Shown one piece after another: positions 53,644 through 61,126 of a DNA stretch of 61,126 bases. The stretch is from Pseudomonadota bacterium. GTDB taxonomy: Bacteria > Pseudomonadota > Gammaproteobacteria > Acidiferrobacterales > UBA6901. The notes under the pieces were generated by a model, which searched no databases, had not been told where the DNA came from, and worked only from the letters and a program-made list of their open reading frames with translations. The stretch's first letter is position 1. Each line of letters begins with the position of its first letter. Position numbers and translations under genes: made by a program. The stretch is from contig JAJYEK010000007.1 in NCBI GenBank assembly GCA_021785795.1, forward strand, positions 1-61,126, given 5' to 3'.

Positions 53644-55608
53644 TCAATGCCCTCCCACGGCCGCGATCAGGGTCTGAAACAGTGACGATGAAGTGGATAT
53701 CATTTGCGCCGCCGCCTGATAGGCCTGCTGGTACTGCACCAGGCTGGCCGCTTCCTGGTCGAGATTGACGCCGGACACGGAATTGACCTGCTGCGTCACC
53801 TGGTTGAGCACGGCCTGCTGGGCGGTGCTGCTGGTGTTGGCATTCTGCGTCTGGGTCCCGACGTTGGCGATGAGATCGCTATAGGCGCCGTTGTAGCTGG
53901 CCGTGCCGTTCGCCAGCGTGGACTGCGTGGCCAGGCCCGCAAGTGCCAGCGCATTGCGGTTGTCGCTGACGGCGTTGGCGTTATTGGATATGACGAAGCT
54001 GTCGCCGTTGGCCGGAACACCGGAGATTGTGAAGGTCGCACCCCCATAGGTCGGGAAGCTAAACTGCTTTCCGCCGCTGTCGGTAGCCGGATTGTAGGCC
54101 AGCGTACCTCCGGGACCGCCGGTGACATTGAACTGCTGGGTACTGGCGTCGTAGGTGAGCGTGATGGCTCCGGACAGCGGCAGATTCGTGGTATTGCTGA
54201 CGCTGCCGGCGCTGATCGCCCCCGTACCCTGGTTGGTCGGCACCCCGCTCGCGTTCGTGGCGACAGCAGTGCTGATCGGCGCTGCCGCTGCGATCTGGCT
54301 GGTGCTAGAAATTGCCAAGCCGATGTTGGCCGCGGCCGTGCGCGTCGGCTCGATCATGAAGCTGTCGCCCACGGCGATGGTTCCAGAAGCGAGGCTCAAC
54401 GTGACGCCATCGACCGTCTGAGGCGCCCCCGGGAAGTTCGTTAGATTCGTAACGGTATTGTCGGAGAGCCGGGTAAGCGTGTACCCGGTGGCGGTGCGAT
54501 CCAGACGGTAGTCGCTGGTGGTCAGCGCGGATACGTCGGTGACGGTGGCGCCGATGGTCGCCGGCGGCGATCCGGTATTGGTGCTGCTCGGCAGCACCTG
54601 CGGACTCGATTGGTCTATGGTGTTGAAAAAATTCTGGTTGATGTTTCCGTTCTGATCCATGCCCAGGCGGCTCTGCGCATTGAATGTTGCGGCCAGCCCG
54701 ATCGCAACCTGGCCCAAGGCATTCTCGGACGGATTGAGAACCTGGTCCCGGAAAGCCAGCGCTCCACCCAGCGTGCCGCCGGTAATTTGGTTCGATATGT
54801 CGGTGGTTACGCCGCCGACGGTATAACCGACCTCGGAGCGCGTCGCGTCGTAGGTATTGGGAACGACACTAAGGGGAATCGCAGTCGAGCCCATCACCAG
54901 CGACTGGCCGTTGCCGATGAACACATTCACGGAGCCGTCCGTCTGCGGTACCGTCGTGACGGCTACCTGCTGCGACAGCTGGTTGATGAGCTCGTCACGC
55001 TGGTCGAGCAAGGTGTTCGGCTGCTGTCCGCCGGCCGTGCCCTGGAGCTGCGTGATTTGTCCGTTCAGCTTGGCGATGGAGGTCGCCAGGCTGTTGATCT
55101 GGTTGACGCTATTGGTGATCTGGGTATTGACGCCGCTGCCGAGGCTCGTGAGCTGGCTATCCAGGTACTGAAAGTTGCTTACGAGCGACTGCCCCTGGCT
55201 GAGCATGACCTGGCGCGCAGAGGTAGACGAGGGATCGCTGGCAACGCCCTGGACGGCATTGAAGAAACTTTGCAGATTGGGCGAGAGTCCTGCCTGCGGG
55301 TCTGCGAGCAGATTGCCGACCTGGGTGGCAAGCTGGGAATAGTTCTGCAGCTGGCTATTGGCCGACGTGGCGCTGTTCAACTGCCCGGCAAGGTACTGAT
55401 CGTAGATCCGCTGGACACTCGACACCTGCACGCCGGTACCGATGTAGCCGGCACCCGTGTACTGGGGAGGGCTCGGCGTAAGCTGCACGCGCTCACGGCT
55501 GTAGCCAGGCGTATTGACGTTGGCGATGTTGTTGCCGATAGTCGCCATTTCCGTCTGAAACGCGAGCAGCCCGGATACCGCCGGGCCAAGCATGTCTCCG
55601 CTTGCCAT
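53644..55608 (-). CDS. flgK: Flagellar hook-associated protein FlgK (HAP1)
   Basis: 654 residues. The N-terminus GLLAFQTEMATIGNNIANVNTPGYSRERV and C-terminal SGVNLDQEAASLVQYQQAYQAAAQMI (each shown in part) are diagnostic. It is longer than the 550 of enteric FlgK, with a Thr/Ser/Gly-rich centre. AGGAG ribosome site 8 bp before ATG. 77 bp separate it from flgJ. Confidence 0.95.
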   Translation of the reverse strand: MASGDMLGPAVSGLLAFQTEMATIGNNIANVNTPGYSRERVQLTPSPPQYTGAGYIGTGVQVSSVQRIYDQYLAGQLNSATSANSQLQNYSQLATQVGNLLADPQAGLSPNLQSFFNAVQGVASDPSSTSARQVMLSQGQSLVSNFQYLDSQLTSLGSGVNTQITNSVNQINSLATSIAKLNGQITQLQGTAGGQQPNTLLDQRDELINQLSQQVAVTTVPQTDGSVNVFIGNGQSLVMGSTAIPLSVVPNTYDATRSEVGYTVGGVTTDISNQITGGTLGGALAFRDQVLNPSENALGQVAIGLAATFNAQSRLGMDQNGNINQNFFNTIDQSSPQVLPSSTNTGSPPATIGATVTDVSALTTSDYRLDRTATGYTLTRLSDNTVTNLTNFPGAPQTVDGVTLSLASGTIAVGDSFMIEPTRTAAANIGLAISSTSQIAAAAPISTAVATNASGVPTNQGTGAISAGSVSNTTNLPLSGAITLTYDASTQQFNVTGGPGGTLAYNPATDSGGKQFSFPTYGGATFTISGVPANGDSFVISNNANAVSDNRNALALAGLATQSTLANGTASYNGAYSDLIANVGTQTQNANTSSTAQQAVLNQVTQQVNSVSGVNLDQEAASLVQYQQAYQAAAQMISTSSSLFQTLIAAVGGH

Positions 55609-55685
55609 CGATCAGTCTCCTAGGGCAGGATCGTTCGATGCCACCGCCCGGGTGGGCATGAGGGAACAGGGCATCTGGTGGCTCC

Positions 55686-56567
55686 TCATATGTTTAGCGG
55701 CACCTTTGACGACAACTTTAGATCCGCGATCGCGCTGCGCAGCGTTCCGCTCGACAGCACTGCTTCGATCTCGCGCGCGTAGCCTGGGTCCGTGGCATAG
55801 CCAGCCTTCTGGAGCGCATCGACGAACGCAGATGGGTCAGCGGCACTATTGAGCGCCTGGGCGTAGCGCGGGTTGTCCTTCAGAAACTGCACATAGTCGC
55901 TGAAACTCTGGGCGTAGGAACCGTAGGCCCGAAATGCGGCGGTGCGGCGCTCCGCCACGCCATCAACATACTCGAGCGTCGGCACGGTCGTGCTGGGCCC
56001 GCTCCAGCCAGCATCGGCCTTGATGCCAAACAGATTGAAGCTGGAACCGCCATCGGGCATCAGGGGAATCGACTGTCCCCAGCCGGTTTCGTGCGCGGCC
56101 TGGGCTAGCAGAACCACCGGCGACACGCCCACTTCGCGGGCGGCGTTGACCGCCTGGGGCCATAATGTCCGTACGAATTTCTTGGGGTTTGGCTTGGGCG
56201 GCAGCACCTCCGAGAGCGCATCCGCTTTTGCCGCATCCGCAGGCTTGCCCGTCCCCTGCATGCCGCCGCTCAATTGCTTGACGAGCATGTCCGCGAGGCC
56301 CAGGCCGCGCCCCTCTGACAGAATCATGGCCAGCTGGTTGTCGTACATGTCCTGATAGAAATTCACCTGCCTGCCGCCGAAAAGCGAATCGCCGAAATCG
56401 GCTTTGCGCATGCTCTTGAGCATCATCTGCGTGAACAGGGCCTCGAACTGGTCCGCCACTTCGCGCAAGTTCTGCTTGGTGTCTCCATCCTTCTTGATGG
56501 CAGCACTCAGCTGGTCCAGACCCTGGAAATCGGTATAGACATTTATGTCGGGTATCAAGTCAACCAT
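55686..56567 (-). CDS. flgJ: Flagellar rod cap/muramidase FlgJ
   Basis: 293 residues with both domains. N-terminal rod-binding part (about 35-95: ADQFEALFTQMMLKSMRKA). C-terminal glucosaminidase domain (about 130-290) with LLAQAAHETGWG carrying the catalytic glutamate, FNLFGIKAD and YGSYAQSFSDYVQFL. It makes the hole in peptidoglycan for the rod. Confidence 0.95.
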   Translation of the reverse strand: MVDLIPDINVYTDFQGLDQLSAAIKKDGDTKQNLREVADQFEALFTQMMLKSMRKADFGDSLFGGRQVNFYQDMYDNQLAMILSEGRGLGLADMLVKQLSGGMQGTGKPADAAKADALSEVLPPKPNPKKFVRTLWPQAVNAAREVGVSPVVLLAQAAHETGWGQSIPLMPDGGSSFNLFGIKADAGWSGPSTTVPTLEYVDGVAERRTAAFRAYGSYAQSFSDYVQFLKDNPRYAQALNSAADPSAFVDALQKAGYATDPGYAREIEAVLSSGTLRSAIADLKLSSKVPLNI

Positions 56568-56632
56568 TTAGCTTCAATCTCCGGCCGATTTTCCTGAACT
56601 GTTCCGGGACAACATCTGGCGCGCCCCGCGCC

Positions 56633-57754
56633 CTATATGACGATGAGCTGGGCACGCAGGGCACCGGCGGCGTGCAGGGCCTCGAGTATGGCCACGATGT
56701 CCCCGGGAGCCGCGCCAACCTGGTTGACCGCACGAACAATCGAGGCCAGCGATACGCCCGGTTTGAACAGGAACATCCGCCTGCCTGACTGCGTCACTTT
56801 GATTTGGGATCTCGGCACCACCGTGGTGGTACCTCCCGACAGGGGCGCCGGCTGGCTCACCTGGGGGCGCTCGGTGATCGTTACTGTCAGGTCCCCGTGC
56901 GCGACGGCCGCTGCGGTTACCCGCACATGCTGGCCGATGACCACCGTGCCGGTCCGGGCATTGATGATGACCCGTGCGGGCGGGGACGCCGGGTGCACTT
57001 TCAGGTTCTCGACCACCGAAAGAAACGCAACCCGCTGCGCATCGCTCACAGGCGCCCGTACCCGTACCGAGCCTCCGTCCAGCGGACTGGCGGTACCGGG
57101 ACCGATCGATTTGTTGATCGCCTGGGCAACCCGCTCTGCCGTGGTGTAGTCGGCAGTATTGAGGTCGAGCGTCAGGCTGTCGCCCAGCCCGAAGCCGTTC
57201 GGCACCGTCCGCTCCACTGTCGCTCCGTCGGGAATCGTACCGGCACTCGGAATGTTGACCATGATTTTCGATCCATCCTTGCCGGATGCCGTGAACCCTC
57301 CGACTACGAGGTTGCCCTGGGCGATTGCATAGACCCTGCCGTCGGCACCCTTCAGCGGAGTCATCAGAAGGGTGCCGCCACGCAGGCTGGTGGCGTTGCC
57401 GATCGACGATACCGTGATGTCGATCGACTGGCCCGGCTTTGCAAAGGGCGGCAGCTCGGCGTCTACCATTACCGCAGCGACATTCTTGAGCTGCGGATCG
57501 ACATTGGCGGGCACGTTCACGCCGAAGCGCGCCAGCATGCTCTCCAGGCTCTGGGTCGTGAAGGGCGTCTGGGTGGTCTGATCCCCGGTGCCATCGAGAC
57601 CCACGACCAGACCGTAGCCGACCAGATGATTGCTGCGCACTCCCGCAATCGATGTCAGGTCCTTGATGCGGTCGGCATGCGCGGCCGCGGCCGCTGTCAC
57701 AAGCAGCACCGCAACCAGCATCTCTACGACGATTCTACGCGTTGGTATGTGCAT
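56633..57754 (-). CDS. flgI: Flagellar P-ring protein FlgI
   Basis: 373 residues from ATG at 57754 with a GGGA site. A GTG at 57796, overlapping flgH, is less likely. A signal peptide (about 1-28, [20 protein letters not shown]) precedes [32 protein letters not shown] (in parts), the FlgI hallmark. It forms the periplasmic P ring around the rod. Confidence 0.96.
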   Translation of the reverse strand: MHIPTRRIVVEMLVAVLLVTAAAAAHADRIKDLTSIAGVRSNHLVGYGLVVGLDGTGDQTTQTPFTTQSLESMLARFGVNVPANVDPQLKNVAAVMVDAELPPFAKPGQSIDITVSSIGNATSLRGGTLLMTPLKGADGRVYAIAQGNLVVGGFTASGKDGSKIMVNIPSAGTIPDGATVERTVPNGFGLGDSLTLDLNTADYTTAERVAQAINKSIGPGTASPLDGGSVRVRAPVSDAQRVAFLSVVENLKVHPASPPARVIINARTGTVVIGQHVRVTAAAVAHGDLTVTITERPQVSQPAPLSGGTTTVVPRSQIKVTQSGRRMFLFKPGVSLASIVRAVNQVGAAPGDIVAILEALHAAGALRAQLIVI

Positions 57755-57783
57755 CTGTTTGTCCCGGTCGCCGGCCACGGTGC

Positions 57784-58464
57784 TCAAAATGGCCACCAGC
57801 TGCTGTTGAAGAAGCGCGCCAGCCAGCCCATGGAGTTGGAATCGGCTACCGCCCCGCTTCCCGTATAGACGATCCGCGCGTCCGCTACCTTGGTCGATAA
57901 CACAGTATCGTCATACTGGATATCCTGGGGCCGCACGATGCCGCTGATACGGATCTTTTCCGTACCCTGGTTGAGGGTGAGCAACTTCTCACCGTTGATG
58001 ATGAGGTTGCCGTTCGGCAGGACCTGGGTTACGGTAACGGCGATGTTGCCGGTCAGGGTATTGTCCTGACTACTGTCGCCCTTGCCGCTGAACTTCTGGC
58101 TGTCCGCGATGTTGGTACCCAGGATGTCTTGCCCATTGTGTGTGACTCCGCCACCCAGTATCGTCGGTGTCGGAAGCGTGACACTGGTGTCCTTGGCGGT
58201 ATCGGTGGCTGCGGTCTTGCTTGCGCTGGTGCTCTCCAGGAGCACTACGGTTAGCACATCGCCGACACGGTGCGCGCGCGTGTCGGCGAACAGATCCATG
58301 CCCTGTCCGGGCTGGTAGATTGCACCCGGATTCGCATCGGCCACAGGCTGCGCCGGCACCGTGGCGGCATAGTCGGGCATTTTGCTCGGCGCCGTGGCGC
58401 AGCCGGCAAGCGTCGCCATCACCAGGACTGCCGGGATCAGCCCGCGTTTTCTCATGGTTCTCAT
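57784..58464 (-). CDS. flgH: Flagellar L-ring lipoprotein FlgH
   Basis: 226 residues. The N-terminus has a lipobox, MATLAGC, for lipidation at Cys22. [23 protein letters not shown] and [20 protein letters not shown], then [15 protein letters not shown] are FlgH signatures. It makes the outer-membrane L ring. AGGAG site about 10 bp before the ATG at 58464. A second ATG lies 9 bp inside. Confidence 0.96.
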   Translation of the reverse strand: MRTMRKRGLIPAVLVMATLAGCATAPSKMPDYAATVPAQPVADANPGAIYQPGQGMDLFADTRAHRVGDVLTVVLLESTSASKTAATDTAKDTSVTLPTPTILGGGVTHNGQDILGTNIADSQKFSGKGDSSQDNTLTGNIAVTVTQVLPNGNLIINGEKLLTLNQGTEKIRISGIVRPQDIQYDDTVLSTKVADARIVYTGSGAVADSNSMGWLARFFNSSWWPF

Positions 58465-58488
58465 CGGCCCTGCGCTCCTACCTGCGCA

Positions 58489-59274
58489 TCAGAGATTGCT
58501 CGTCAGGAACTGCAGCATCTGAGAGCTCGTAGCGATCGCCTTGGAATTCATTTCGTAGGCGCGCTGGGTTTCGATCATGTCGACCATTTCCTGAACCACA
58601 TTGACGTTGGAGCTCTCCAGCGAACCCTGGACCAACGTTCCCAGGCCGTTCAAGCCGGGCGTGCCGGTCTGCGGGGTGCCGCTGGCCGCAGTCTGCACGT
58701 ACAGGTTGTCGCCCACGGGTTCGAGTCCAGGCGGATTGATGAAATTCGCCAGCTGCAGCGAGCCCAGCTGGTTGGGTGTGGCGGTGCCCGCGATCTGCGC
58801 GGACACCGTGCCGTCAGTGCCAATAGTAATGCTCTGGGTGTTGGCCGGTATGGTTATGGAGGGCTGTATCACGTAACCGCTGGAGGTGACCAGCTGTCCC
58901 TGGGAATTCACCTGCAGTGTGCCGTCGCGGGTGTAGGCCAGGGTTCCGTCGGGCTGCAGCACCTGAAGGAAGCCGCTGCCATTGATCGCAACATCGAGCG
59001 GATTACCGGTCTGGATCAGGTTGCCCTGGGTAAAGAGCTTTTCCGTGGCAACCGGACGCACGCCGGTACCGAGCATGAGTCCCGATGGCAACTGGGTATT
59101 CTGCGTCGACTGTGCGCCAGGCTGGCGTACGGTCTGGTAGAGCAAATCCTCGAACACCGCCCGGTCACGCTTGAAGCCGGTAGTGTTGACGTTGGCAAGA
59201 TTGTTTGAAATTACCGCCATGCGCATCTGCTGCGCATCCAGGCCGGTCTTGGCTATCCAGAGTGCCGGATCCAT
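58489..59274 (-). CDS. flgG: Flagellar distal rod protein FlgG
   Basis: 261 residues, the standard length. [41 protein letters not shown] and the C-terminal [26 protein letters not shown] (parts) are textbook FlgG. GAGG ribosome site. It forms the distal rod. Confidence 0.97.
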   Translation of the reverse strand: MDPALWIAKTGLDAQQMRMAVISNNLANVNTTGFKRDRAVFEDLLYQTVRQPGAQSTQNTQLPSGLMLGTGVRPVATEKLFTQGNLIQTGNPLDVAINGSGFLQVLQPDGTLAYTRDGTLQVNSQGQLVTSSGYVIQPSITIPANTQSITIGTDGTVSAQIAGTATPNQLGSLQLANFINPPGLEPVGDNLYVQTAASGTPQTGTPGLNGLGTLVQGSLESSNVNVVQEMVDMIETQRAYEMNSKAIATSSQMLQFLTSNL

Positions 59275-59397
59275 TGTATTACCTCGTCTTGATTCTCTGA
59301 CAGTTTATGCACAGCGTTCCGTCGGACCCCGCGGCGCGCGGCGCCGGCGGTACGCTCCAAATGCCTTGCAGCTCTGCCCTGGTCGGCACGTCTGTTC
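59275..59397 (-). other. GC-rich spacer between flgF and flgG
   Basis: 123 bp, longer than other gaps in this operon. It holds overlapping inverted repeats made of GGCGC/GCGCC and a GAGG ribosome site for flgG. No promoter consensus is seen. Confidence 0.4.
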
Positions 59398-60141
59398 TCA
59401 CAGGGCCATGATCTGCGCGGCGCTCTGATCATTTTGCTGCGATGTATGCATCATCTTTACCTGCATCTCGAACTGGCGCGCCAGGGCGATCATGTTGACC
59501 ATGGCGTCCACGACATTGACATTGCTCGACTCGATGCTTCCCGACACCAGATGCACGCTTGCGTCCGCCGGCGCGCTGCCTCCGCTTGCCAGGTGGATCA
59601 GGCCATCGCTGCCCTTCACCAGGGTATCCGCCGGGGGATCGACGAGCTTGATGCGGTCGATCACAGCCATGGTGTCGGGCGTCTGCCCCAACGGAACCAC
59701 GGAAATGGTGCCATCGGCGCCAATCGAGATCTTTTGCGAGGGAGGGATGGCAATCGGACCGCTGTTTCCGATCACCGGATAGCCCGCGCCCGTCATGAGC
59801 AATCCGTTTGCAGAGATCTCCAGATTTCCCGCGCGCGTGTACGCCTCGCTTCCGTCCGGGGCCTGCACAGCGATGAATCCGTTGCCGTCGACGGCGACGT
59901 CCAGGGACCGGCCGGTGGACCTGATGATCCCCGGTTTCATATCGATTCCCGGACGCTCCTCCATGGCATAGACCCGGGTGGGATATCCGGGCCCGTATAC
60001 CGGCATCGCCCGGAACGCCTCTAGGTCGGACATAAAGCCGACCGTATTGGCGTTGGCCAGATTGTTGTCGTTCGCTGCCTCGGCAAGCATGATCTGGCTT
60101 GCTCCGTTCATCGCGACATACAGCATGTGATCCATAGTCAA
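59398..60141 (-). CDS. flgF: Flagellar proximal rod protein FlgF
   Basis: 247 residues: MDHMLYVAMNGASQIMLAEA, NDNNLANANTVGFMSDLEAF, and C-terminal SNVNVVDAMVNMIALARQFEMQVKMM (parts). It forms part of the proximal rod. The position between flgE and flgG is standard. Twenty bases separate it from flgE. Confidence 0.96.
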   Translation of the reverse strand: MTMDHMLYVAMNGASQIMLAEAANDNNLANANTVGFMSDLEAFRAMPVYGPGYPTRVYAMEERPGIDMKPGIIRSTGRSLDVAVDGNGFIAVQAPDGSEAYTRAGNLEISANGLLMTGAGYPVIGNSGPIAIPPSQKISIGADGTISVVPLGQTPDTMAVIDRIKLVDPPADTLVKGSDGLIHLASGGSAPADASVHLVSGSIESSNVNVVDAMVNMIALARQFEMQVKMMHTSQQNDQSAAQIMAL

Positions 60142-60161
60142 TTACCTGCGGGCGGTGACCG

Positions 60162-61126
60162 CTAGCGCATGTTGATGATGGTCTGGTCTATGGTTTCCTG
60201 GGTAGAGATCATCTTTGCGTTCGCCTGGAAGTTGCGCTGCGCGGTGATCATGTTCACCAGTTGCTCGGTCAGGTTGACGTTCGACTGCTCCAGCGCCCCC
60301 GACTGAACGGCGCCCAGACTCGCAGTCCCGGGGGCACCGGTCAGAGGCACGCCGGAAGCGGTGGTCTCGGCCCATGTCGTGTTGCCGAGCGGATTCAGTC
60401 CCTGCGGATTGGCAAAATTGGTGAGCACAACCTGGCCTTCGGCCCGGGACTGGCCGTTGCTGTAATTCGCATTCACGACGCCGCCGCTGTCGATGGTCAC
60501 ACCGGTCAGCTGGCCGGTCGTGTACCCGTCCTGAGTAAGTGAATTGACCCCGAACGAACTGCCAAACTGCGTGGTCTGGCCGTAGTCCAGCTTCAGCGTC
60601 ATGTTGGCCGCGCCCGACCCAGGGCTGAACGAGGCGTAGTTGATGGTTGACGGCGGAACCGCAGTTCCATTGATCGTGGCCAGCGCCCCGGTCGCGGTGA
60701 ACCCCAGGGCGTCCGGACCGCCGCGCGAGACACCATCCACATACAGGTAGGTATTCCAGGCGTTGGACCCGGTTTTGACGTAGTACATCGTCGCCATGTG
60801 CGTCGCGCCCAGCGAATCATATACGGTCGTCGACGTGGCATTGTTGTAGGTCGCCGAGTTAGTCGGATCAAACGCCAGCGTCGGCACGGTATCGGCTGCG
60901 TTCAGGTTGACTCCGACCGTGACGTTCTGCGTGGCGTTCGGCGCGATATCGGCGGTATTGATCTGAAGATCGCCGAGAGCACCCGTGATGCTGCCGGTGG
61001 AATTCGCGAGATAACCAGTGAGGTGTTGGCCGCTGCTGTTGGATATGTAGCCCTGGCTGTCCACGCCAAATGCGCCGGCCCGCGTATAGTCGATGCTGCC
61101 GTTGTTGCTCATGCGAAAAAAGCCCT
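60162..61126 (-). CDS. flgE: Flagellar hook protein FlgE (N-terminus beyond window)
   Basis: The frame ends at 60162 and is open to the right edge, so at least 321 residues are visible and the N-terminal part is missing. The first visible residues, [19 protein letters not shown], are internal FlgE sequence. The ATG at 61112 is therefore not the start. The C-terminal [20 protein letters not shown] and [11 protein letters not shown] are diagnostic. It is the hook subunit. Confidence 0.96.
   Translation of the reverse strand, partial: GFFRMSNNGSIDYTRAGAFGVDSQGYISNSSGQHLTGYLANSTGSITGALGDLQINTADIAPNATQNVTVGVNLNAADTVPTLAFDPTNSATYNNATSTTVYDSLGATHMATMYYVKTGSNAWNTYLYVDGVSRGGPDALGFTATGALATINGTAVPPSTINYASFSPGSGAANMTLKLDYGQTTQFGSSFGVNSLTQDGYTTGQLTGVTIDSGGVVNANYSNGQSRAEGQVVLTNFANPQGLNPLGNTTWAETTASGVPLTGAPGTASLGAVQSGALEQSNVNLTEQLVNMITAQRNFQANAKMISTQETIDQTIINMR

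Noticed and set aside
1..61126. Search for insertion sequences, integrase genes, tRNA genes or attachment sites that could explain the che2 insertion.
   Set aside because: None were seen. The che2 block has the same strand and a similar base composition by eye, so recent transfer is not supported.

Overview
The window is one continuous polar-flagellum and chemotaxis supercluster. Every gene I can support lies on the minus strand, so transcription runs from right to left. The gene content (FleQ/FleS/FleR-type sigma-54 regulators, FlhF and FleN, FliA, MotC/MotD stators, a ParA-like/CheW-like polar pair, CheZ) is that of a polarly flagellated gammaproteobacterium or a close relative such as an acidithiobacillus-like sulfur oxidiser. 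The genus cannot be fixed from the sequence alone. No mobile element, tRNA, rRNA or CRISPR array is seen.

Layout in transcription order (right to left). (1) 61126-52432: flgE (cut by the window edge), flgF, flgG, flgH, flgI, flgJ, flgK, flgL: hook, rod, L and P rings, muramidase and hook-filament junction. (2) 52321-45809: a large flagellin behind a near-consensus sigma-28 promoter, flaG, fliD, fliS, a fliT-like chaperone and an atypical PilZ (c-di-GMP receptor) gene. (3) 45404-41186: fleQ, then fleS-fleR behind a strong sigma-54 promoter. (4) 41151-35536: fliE, F, G, H, I, J (basal body, switch, export ATPase). (5) 34984-19114: a second, complete chemotaxis system (STAS, cheY, cheA, cheW, an Aer-like receptor ending in a CheR-docking pentapeptide, cheR, cheD, cheB, a second receptor-like protein, a second STAS). 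It is followed by a globin-GGDEF-EAL-CZB protein and a HisKA_2 kinase / ANTAR regulator pair. This block of about 16 kb sits between fliJ and fliK, which are normally neighbours. (6) 18865-7008: fliK (perfect sigma-54 promoter), fliL-M-N-O-P-Q-R-flhB-flhA (strong sigma-54 promoter before fliL), flhF, fleN, fliA. (7) 6952-1: the first chemotaxis set cheY, cheZ, cheA, cheB, motC, motD, parA-like (parC), and the start of a CheW-like parP gene. The parP linker is a perfect 15-bp tandem repeat running off the left edge.

The regulatory hierarchy can be read from the DNA. FleQ would act with sigma-54 on fleSR, fliL and fliK, FleN would restrain FleQ, and FliA (sigma-28) would drive flagellin and probably the second che operon. 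The least ordinary part is the che2 block. It combines a PAS-type (aerotaxis-like) receptor, a globin-coupled c-di-GMP enzyme with a zinc-binding CZB tail, two orphan STAS proteins and an RNA-binding ANTAR regulator inside a flagellar locus. It is a plausible oxygen/redox and c-di-GMP control module for motility.
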